A stretch of 64,000 nt of DNA. Origin: Isoetes taiwanensis. Taxonomy: Eukaryota > Streptophyta > Lycopodiopsida > Isoetales > Isoetaceae. A program made the translations under genes and the position numbers. The notes beneath the pieces are model-generated. The model had not been told where the DNA came from. It saw nothing but the letters and a program-made list of their open reading frames with translations, and did no database searches. Of the stretch, positions 55,901-64,000 are shown piece by piece (positions within the stretch are counted from its first letter, which is position 1; the number at the start of each line of letters is the position of its first letter). The DNA is taken from NCBI GenBank assembly GCA_021234155.1, contig JAJEKV010000405.1, positions 124,001-188,000 on the forward strand, given 5' to 3'.

Positions 55901-58900
55901 ATAGCCCTAGATAAGTTGCTTCTCTCCCTTCATATAGTCTTCCTATTCCCCTTCTTCTTCTTGCATATATCTCATTGGCTTTTTTCTTGACTCATTCTTC
56001 CCGCCCACGTACACTATATCCTCTTGCTTGCTGCCATTCACTATTTCCTAGCCCTTAAAGACCCTCGTGTCTTGTGCCCTTGTGCCATGAATATTTGTGG
56101 TAAGACCCTCGCAGGTCGCTTAGAGCTTGGTTTAGTTGTCTTTTTGTGGTTGCAGGCATGGTTTTCATCAGCACTACCATATGCAGAGAATCAGCATTAT
56201 CAACATTTTACATAGCTTTGTTGCTCTAATTAGTGTTACTAAGGGCCAGTTTTTTAATCCTGACCATAATGGTTTTGACTTTTCAGCAAGCATTGTACTT
56301 TCAGCACGTGTTGTACTCTACACGGCATGGTTGTAGTGGAGACGACCAGATGTGGTTTTTCTTTTAGTTCTCTCTCCTTTTGAGTTTGCTTGTTGCTTCT
56401 GACAATTGAATTCATTTTAGTATCACAATAAGAAGATAAAGGAGTAAGGCGTATATCATCACACAACAATTTCTGCTAGCTCTCAAACTGTCGAAAGATG
56501 GATCACTAACTGCCTCAGGCTTCTCCTACCTTGCCAATGGTAAGCTATGTTCCCTGCTCATGAACTTTCCACTTTTGAACCTGGCCTGTAATATTAATAC
56601 AATTGATCTTTAATATAACTTGTCATACTAAGGTGTACATTAGTATTCTGTTACTATATTCTCAATTTTCGCACATTAACGTAGTAAGTCTGTTATCTGT
56701 CATTGATTTCCTGCAGCAATCTTGTGGAAGAATCATATCGTCAACATAGAGCAACTCTTTGCCTTATAAACTGGGATCTGCCCTTGGCCTTGAGTGAATA
56801 AGACCTTACTACGAGCAACTTGAAGCCTGCTTGAAGCAATACAAGCTTTCCCTTAGCTTTATACAGATTTTTTCTCAAAGATCGCACTGATGAAGCAGAC
56901 TTGGAGTCAATCTGCCAAAAATCAATGTTGGCCTTGCCATTCTCTAGCTATTGGAGAAAAAGCTGCAGAACAATTCAAAACTTCTTCTGTGTGTAGCCTT
57001 CAACTGCCAATCTGGTTTATATTATATGCCCAATTTAGTTCTTACAAATGCTGTGCATTAGTAAAAGCAAAATGTTCGTATTTTCTGGTTCTCAATAACA
57101 ATATGGAACTCCTTAAACTTAGATAATACTGATCTGCGGCGTTAATTACCTTGGCAGTGGTTCTCAATCACCAGTTAGTGTCATAAAAGACCTAGCACCT
57201 CCTAGAGTTAGTTCTATCATATTGCATAGATCAAATGCAGCAACTCCCAATCCTCTTTTACCATGTTCACCGCCCAAGTATGAGAGTGAAGCATTATTAA
57301 AGGTTCAGAAGACAAAAAACATTAACAAGCATATCAGAGAAAAAGGCACGTACCATAATAACCCACGGCTGATGCATTAATGAGAACTGATGGTTGTAGT
57401 TCCTTGGGAGCAGCATTGATTGCTTGAACGACCTACAGCAATACAAGGGCAATGAAAGTGATATTCGTACATCTATATAATGAGGATTTAAAAATCACTT
57501 AACCAACATGCCAAAGTGCAAGTTAAGGATGTCATTGTACTGTAAATCCTGGGGGGTCTGAGTTTTAGAAATAAATGATATTAAGGAATTGTGCGTATAG
57601 ATTGTCAAATTTGTTGCATGTTTGGTCCTCTATGACTACAGAACATAGTGCACTGGGAAAGTTCAAGGACTGAGAATATCCACCTCCCCATGAGACAAAA
57701 AGAGAATATATCATTTGCAAAGAGGCACTTAATAAGCATACATTTAATTATAAACATAAGTTCTTGCTCATGCATAGTGTAAAAATGATTCTGCATTTTA
57801 TGTGTTCCAGAACCCTCAACCTTTCCTTTTAACAATAACAATGCCAATAATTCCTCTGACAGTTTATGGTGGTTACCTTTTTGGTCACATATACACGGCT
57901 ATACTTTATATCATCTTTAATCTGCAAAAAAACACTTTTAGAAAGGTTATCTCTAAAGAGAAACCGAATACAATTTATTATTAAATAAGAAGCCTTGCAA
58001 AAGTTCTGGCAGTGATTCCCTCAGATTAGTCAGCTTGAATAAGCTTTGGTACAAGATTAGCCAAAGTTAATGAGATAAGCCTTTAGTTGATTAGGAGCAC
58101 CTTAAATTCATTCTGAGAAAGATCATTCACATGCTGGTATACTTGATAGGTATTCCAAGCTCAATGGTCATTTAACTCCAGGTTGGCTAACTTATTTTAA
58201 ATAGTGGCCACATACATCCATTCACAGCAATCTTTACCTCTTTGAATATTCCATATGAATATATAAGCAAATTTTCAGTACTTGGCCACTAGCCTAACAG
58301 ACCCATTGCTGTCTGAATTTCCACCTACAAATATATCAAGCCGTAAAAATTTACTTCAAATTTCTCTAACTCATACATGCTACTCATCTAGTTTATATCT
58401 CGTTGTAACTCCATACCTAAAAGTACCAATTTCAGCATTACTACAATAAATTGATAGAAAGAAAAGAAAATTGAATGCTTGAAGATGTACATGCACTTAC
58501 ATGGCTGCTATTGGCTGCTAGGCATATAATACAATGCATATGGTGTGACTGTGCCATTCCTAGATAATTTCTTAAGAATGGCATCTATGTTTGCACCAAG
58601 TAAGATGAAAGGAAGAATTTCTAAGTCAAGCTTAAAATACTTGCTGATGAAGCCATCACCCTTTTGGTCGGGATTTTGGTATATTCGACCATCGAGAAAG
58701 AACATCGGAACTCTTTTGGCCACCTCAGTCAATTAGAAGACTGTCTGCCAACCATACATGGATACTGAACAGTGACATTTATCAAAGATTGTAGCTGTTT
58801 TAATACTGTCTTTTGGATATCATTCTCATGCATAGTTTCACTCCTTAACTATAGGTAACTGGTGAGTTCTCGATTAGAATACGGCAGCGAGCTACAACAT

Positions 58901-60834
58901 TCATAATGAGTGTTTGCAATGCATGAGCTTGGAACTACAGCAATCACAGCACGAAATAATGACAAAAAGGAGCAGGGCTACCTACATAGGTAGTGTATGC
59001 AAGAGACACAAAGAGAAATCAACCTTCTTAAGGTGACCAAGGGCCTATGTAGAATCAATAGATATCCAGATCTGAATATGACATGCAAAATGCATTTTAC
59101 CTCTTTAGTCCAACGACTACTAATTGGAGTGCCAGCAAGATTGACCACTCCGTCTGAGCCTTCAACACCTTTCGCCCACTCATAATCACCAATTATTTCA
59201 ATTCTTGGATATTCTCTTGCTACACAAGTAAATTCTTCCTATTACAAACGTATAACTAATAAATAGTATCAATTCACAACACCCATAAATTTTATAACCT
59301 AAGACCTGGAGTGTGAGCACGATGTTTTATGTGCTTCATACTCAGATTCATGGGCAAAAATCTTGTGGTTTGACTCTTTATGTTTATTTCTCACCTGGGA
59401 AGACCAAACTTGCTTTCGATTTCGAGCGAGTGAGTACGCGAACACTATGACCATCTGATATATATGAAACAGCAAACATGAGTGCCCTCCCTGCAAAATA
59501 TATGCTTCTTGAATGGAGAAAGGCATTCTTAATTAACACAAAGATGCAGCATACAGCACTAAAAATTGTTCATGTATCAGAATGGGGGAAGATGTAGCTA
59601 GACAGATTACTACCACTTGCAAACAGCAACGCCATGGTACACCAAGTGGAACCTCTAGACATTATAAAATCTCAATTCTGTTACATCAGCAAATTTTGGA
59701 CTTCATCTCGAATTGGATTAGATGGTCGCCGCTAAAACCAAGCTAGAATCCATAAGAAAGAAATGAAGACCCATGGAAATGTTGCTTAATGGTTCTCGTA
59801 TTAGAGGTAAGAGAAGACTGATCTAGAAAAGACTATTCTAAAGAGGAACCTGAGTATAATTTAGAATTCCTCAAAAGTCCTCCCGCTACACTCTAAACAT
59901 TATGGAGAAACCTTCTAAAACAGCTGCATAAGTTGCATTATGTTCTTTTGGTGCTAGAAGTATTTATGGAACTCTAGTAATGTTATCATATTGCCCTGTG
60001 TGTCATTTTGATCTATTTGTTTTACATTGTCCTATCCTTCAATCTGCCTGATTAACTGTAAGGAGGGTGTGAAAGAATGCATGAGCATGCATTTTTAAAC
60101 ATTTCTATGATAGCCATGTTAGACTCGAACCTTGGGAGCTAGATAACAAAAGACATATGCATTTTTCTTTGAAGGCATGAACTGACAATGTCACCTGACA
60201 CCAGTCTCTGAACCAGTTTTGTCCCAATGAACCCAGTAGCTCCCGTTATTGAGACTGTCAGTTTCTCTGTCTGCAGCCCAATAAATATGATGTTGACCAC
60301 AAACACAACCATTCATTTTCTCGGTTAAACGTTCAAAACTACCTCTTGTACTTAGAACAATTTCTTATATGAACACATGATAACTCATACAGCGCCAATT
60401 CATTCGAACACAAAGGTGCAGCTTAATGAATAAAAGACTACGTTATGTAAATAATATTTTCTAGGACTTAATGTCGATTCAAAACTGCATAATAAGATAA
60501 GCAATCTAACATTATTCACCATGCATCTTGTTTTTAAAGATGATGGAATCAAATTCCCGTGCAATACAACCATCAAATAATTAACGGTCAGAAAGAATGA
60601 ATCAGGTTGAAGGAGAAAATGTTGCATTTACAGGATTCTTACCTTAGATTGACAGATAGTCGAAATGTAGCCTATGTGTATCTGTGAATGCTCAGATTTC
60701 TGTAAAGGCAGAACGAGGCGTAATGTGAAGCGGAGAATTGAAAGATTGGAATAAATAAAATGGTGAACTTCAAACCAAGGAGCATTACCAGGGCTTGAAG
60801 GTGCCATTGTCGCTGCTCCATTCCATGACGCCAT
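52937..60834 (-). CDS. GC1: Epimerase family protein SDR39U1 homolog / GC1 (SulA-like), chloroplastic
   Basis: Twelve exons on the minus strand: 60643-60834, 60195-60270, 59395-59454, 59101-59219, 57877-57921, 57354-57432, 54700-54761, 54506-54608, 54137-54197, 53953-54023, 53118-53257, 52937-53038. They sum to 1110 bp (369 residues plus stop), join in phase at every GT-AG junction and contain no stop. The first 64 residues look like a plastid targeting peptide. The NAD(P)-binding motif TGATGFIG is at residues 73-80, HSVRVLTRS follows, [11 protein letters not shown] holds the YYG of atypical SDRs, then [16 protein letters not shown], and a C-terminal DUF1731-like part with [14 protein letters not shown]. 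Arabidopsis GC1/SulA (At2g21280) acts in plastid division. Start chosen at MASWNG; an in-frame ATG exists upstream at 60951. Confidence 0.93.
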
Positions 60835-62460
60835 GGTGAACAAGCTGCTGCAAGTCCGACAGCGTCCATGGGATATGGATGCTGTGACGTGGGAAGTAAT
60901 TTGCCAGCATAAATAGATACTAATATTTAATCGTTGTAAAATTTTTAGCAAACATATATTGTGAATAAAGTAGCATATTGCATTGGTGGGCGGGTATTTG
61001 ATGAAATGTTTGGGTTGCCCCTAAAGAGAGAGAGCAAACCCTTGCTCATGTGGGTGAAAAGCCATATTTCTAGCATATGCTAGTATATACCCATCTGCAA
61101 CTCTAACGAGTTGCACCTTGAGATCTTGCCTAATTCATTACAAGACTTATTGCGAGGTTGGTATGACAAGCAATTTAATATGGTGAAGAAATAAATCTGT
61201 CATCATACTCATCAAATACAACATACGTCTAAAGGAATTACTATCCACCATTCAATGTACGTCAAGGTAAGTGGGTCTTCATTCCTTCTGTTTCTTGGAT
61301 CATTCTCATCAAGAATGAAAAGTGGCGGCAACAAAACTTGTAGAATCCAGTAACCTCTTATTTGACGTCGTGGAACATTTGAGTCGGGGCATTCTTGCCT
61401 GACCCGACCGGCAGCATCCGGGTCACGCCTCAACGGGGCTCCCTTGATTCAAGAAAGTCGTGGGGCAAGAATGCCCTCCTCCTTCCTGTTCCACATCACA
61501 ATAAAACTAGCAAATCTTCTACTAGCACTCAAAGAACGACCCCAACCGCTCGGCCGCCATCGCCTTGCTCATTCACTGCATATACACTCAATGGGGTTAG
61601 TCCTTGTAATTAAATGGGATTCATAAGGTGCCTCTGATGCATAGAAATAACTTGGAAATCTTCGATATATTACAAAAACCCTTTAAAATCTGTCAGACAG
61701 ACCTTTCCCTCCATGGTCTTTTTCAAAGGCCATTTCAGGTCAATTTGCAGCCTTAGATCAAAATAGGTGTACTTTTAATCTAAGCCTTAATATCAAGTAT
61801 TATATCTTTTTAAGCCCATAACCTTTATCCAAATCAAAAATATCTTTATTCCTTCTTTGAAGTTTCCATGAATCATTTGACATATTAATCGTAAACATAC
61901 AAGTACTTTAAGAACAAACCATCCTCTATTAGTTACATTTTTACATAATAGAGTTTAGAATACACCATATCCTAGCAACCTTTTTGTTTGGATTCAACCA
62001 AATCGTCCAAATATGTATGTCATCAAATCTTTGAATAATGCTTAACCGAAGTTTTTGGGAAAAACAAATGAAGGAGCAAGAAATCTCGTTACCTATAGCA
62101 AACCATAGGATTGTTAGCCTTAGAAGAGTAAAGCCCTAAACACAAGCAGGTAAGCATTGGAGTTTTGGGCTCATCACCCTTCACCTTGCTTGTTTAACAA
62201 AAAAAGCAAAGTAGAATTTATATCGAGTCGCTTAAACCATGCAACAAGAATAACCTTCATGATCAAGCATCGAAATGCTCGAATCTATTCAACAAGCCAA
62301 ATTAAACCTTCTGGCTTCCCCGAGAGCCTCTTAGAGAACATAAAATTTTTCCATATATAAATGGCATTTTTTCATGCTCCATTTGTGCATATTTAGGACC
62401 TATATGCTCCGCCTTTTCTTGTGCCATTTAAGTGTGGGAAAAGACTTGCCATTTAAGTGT
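60835..62460. other. Upstream region of the SDR39U1-like gene, no other gene recognised
   Basis: It would hold the promoter of the minus-strand gene. No TATA box was placed with confidence. A nested inverted repeat lies at 61387-61476. An open frame at 61212-61433 (minus) contains LLPPLFILDENDPRNRRNEDP but matches no family I recognise. Confidence 0.4.
61387..61476. repeat. Nested inverted repeat
   Basis: GGGCATTCTTGCC (61387-61399) and its exact complement GGCAAGAATGCCC (61464-61476) flank an inner pair TGACCCG (61400-61406) and CGGGTCA (61419-61425). The stem could form in RNA or DNA. It is not a known motif to me. Confidence 0.6.
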
Positions 62461-62880
62461 CATTGACTTGACATGTTTATGTTATTCAATTGCCATTTAA
62501 GTGACATTTACATGACGTGGTTCTGCCATTCATGTGCTACTAAATAACATGCATTATGCCATTCAAGTGGCTTTGAAATGACACGTGTTGTGACATGTAT
62601 GTGTGGTGTTCATCTTGCTCAGATGTCGTTGATCTGACATGTTTGTGGCATTCAATTGTAATTTAAGTGACATCTGTATCACTTGGTTTTATCGTTTATG
62701 TGCTAATAAGTGGCATGCATTGTGACATCCAAGCGTGTTTGAAATGACATATGTTCTACATGTATGTGTGGTGTTCCCTGGCTCAAATGCCATTCATTTG
62801 ATATATATCATGATGTGTATATGTGGTGGTTGGCAGAGGTTGTACCATTTAAGTGCATGTGTATGATAATCGTGATATTT
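62461..62880 (+). repeat. Tandem repeat of about 165 bp (two and a half copies)
   Basis: Copies begin at 62461 (CATTGACTTGACATG), 62627 (CGTTGATCTGACATG) and 62791 (CATTCATTTGATATA), periods 166 and 164. Each full copy carries TTTAAGTGACAT, ATGTGCTA and GACATGTATGTGTGGTGTTC. It is made of many short CATTTAAGTG-like phrases. Confidence 0.8.
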
Positions 62881-63560
62881 TTATATGGCATTGCCATAAA
62901 CCAATGAGAGTACTCAGAATTTAAGAATGACCATATAAAAGCAAGATCTCATTGCTAAAATTTGGAGAAACTTTTTGGGGCAATTTACACTCAAACGGTA
63001 TCCACCATTTGAGAAGCTTTGGACTCAAGTTATTATATTTGTACTTGTTAAATATCAATTTATCAGGTCACATTATTAGAAAGTGAGATATATGATGGAA
63101 CCTGCGCCAAGACCATAAATCCACAAGGCCCTTTCATTGTGGTTTAGTTAGTGCTCACAGATGAGAAATCTTTTTTGGACCCATCAGGGTTTCCATTTCC
63201 ATGGTTCTATCCCAGCAGAGCTTTTAGGATCAGCCTTAGTAGAGTTCAAAAGTCTTTTGCTAAAGGAAGGCAGGAAACTGAGGCTAGAATATAACACCTA
63301 GTTTCCTACATTTAGGAGAGTTCATGCGGGGAGCAAAGGCTACATAAATCCACGAGGATGAAATAAGAATCAAGGACCCAACTCCAGCCGAGGACACGGG
63401 CACTTGAAAAATGGATCCACCAGAATAAAATAGGTTGTCGGGCAGAGAAAGTATACCGACATTCGATATCCAGGAATCCAGGGTATATACACAAATCCAC
63501 GATCTGTATTTTTGCCTTTCAGGATCAAGTACTACTTCAAGACAAGCAAAGAATATTGCG
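62881..63560. other. No gene recognised
   Basis: Short open stretches only, without recognised similarity. No repeat partner in the window. Confidence 0.4.
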
Positions 63561-63576
63561 CCTTTTTTTGCCTACT

Positions 63577-63850
63577 TGCAGAATACCGCCCACAACTAAA
63601 AAGCAAAAGGGTAAACAACAATGATGAGAAACATCGCTTGCTTTTTGCGAAAAATTTTTCGCCCTTCAAGTTCAAGAACTTCTTGAAGGCAAATAGAAGA
63701 ATCTTCTTTTACCCGCTTGCAGCCACTGCCTCCACAAACTAAAAACAAAAGCGGAAAAAAATAACAGATGAGAAATACTGCCTGCTTTTGCTAAACAAAA
63801 TTTTTGAGAAACCCTGCTTCATGCTTCCATTTTCCATTTTCCATTTTCAA
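63577..63850 (+). repeat. Diverged tandem repeat of about 139 bp and short TTCCATT repeats
   Basis: TTGCAG, then CACAA(A)CTAAAAA, GATGAGAAA and GC(T/C)TGCTTTT recur at 63577 and 63716 in the same order. At 63826-63851 TTCCATT/TTTCCA is repeated four times. No gene. Confidence 0.65.
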
Positions 63851-64000
63851 GCAGCTCTTGCCATTTTCCCCGAAATTTCGCTTTCAAAGAACCAAAACAA
63901 ACCCTAAGCAAATAACAAGGAAGCTCGCTAACCTTTAGATGAAAACCTTGGATCACTTTATCCGAACGATCACGCCCTGCCTCCTACTAGGTCTCCGCAC

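Noticed and set aside
60628-60951. Start of the SDR39U1-like protein at 60951 instead of 60834
   Set aside because: It cannot be excluded, but MASWNG at 60834 gives a more usual plastid-targeting start, and the upstream extension (MLKILQRLNIS) has no added support.

Overview
The window is nuclear DNA from a land plant. It contains a class-A type AUXIN RESPONSE FACTOR, a plastid SDR39U1/GC1-type (SulA-like) gene with twelve short exons, plant-type LTR retrotransposons (one with an initiator tRNA-Met primer site) and L1-like LINEs. It is rich in transposable elements and its few host genes have compact introns. The ARF sequence looks somewhat unlike typical flowering-plant copies, which would fit a fern or gymnosperm, but that placement is a guess.

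Layout. 143-3967: a decayed Ty3/gypsy chromovirus pol region, followed by 158-bp tandem repeats to about 4670. 4690-9770: a composite, foldback-like structure. Two arrays of a 19-bp minisatellite in opposite orientation enclose three copies of an about 825-bp repeat and three copies of an about 310-bp repeat. Each 310-bp copy carries a palindrome of about 42 bp built from telomere-like motifs. 12058-17632: a complete but decayed Ty1/copia element with both LTRs, primer-binding site, polypurine tract and a perfect AATAT target duplication. 19664-24440: a second, worn locus with the same order of parts as the foldback-like structure, split by a 5'-truncated LINE that sits between pyrimidine microsatellites. 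25245-28885: a candidate DNA transposon with a BED zinc-finger fragment. 29620-39950: a duplicated unit of about 500 bp carrying an unknown small exon. Its second copy is split by an L1 LINE (plus strand) and another LINE (minus strand). 41780-43184: a replication protein A large-subunit (RPA1-like) pseudogene.

The right third is gene-bearing. The ARF (plus strand, 48202-51893, 14 predicted exons) and the SDR39U1/GC1 homolog (minus strand, 52937-60834, 12 exons, 369 codons) are convergent, with about 1 kb between their stop codons. All SDR exons join in phase with no defect. The ARF keeps every GT-AG splice pair I could place, but three of its exons (6, 8 and 13) cannot hold the frame. It is therefore either a recent pseudogene or is affected by sequence errors. 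60835-64000 has no gene I recognise, only short tandem repeats and one nested inverted repeat.

The most unusual item is the foldback-like composite at 4690-9770 with its partial second copy. I do not recognise it as a named plant element family.
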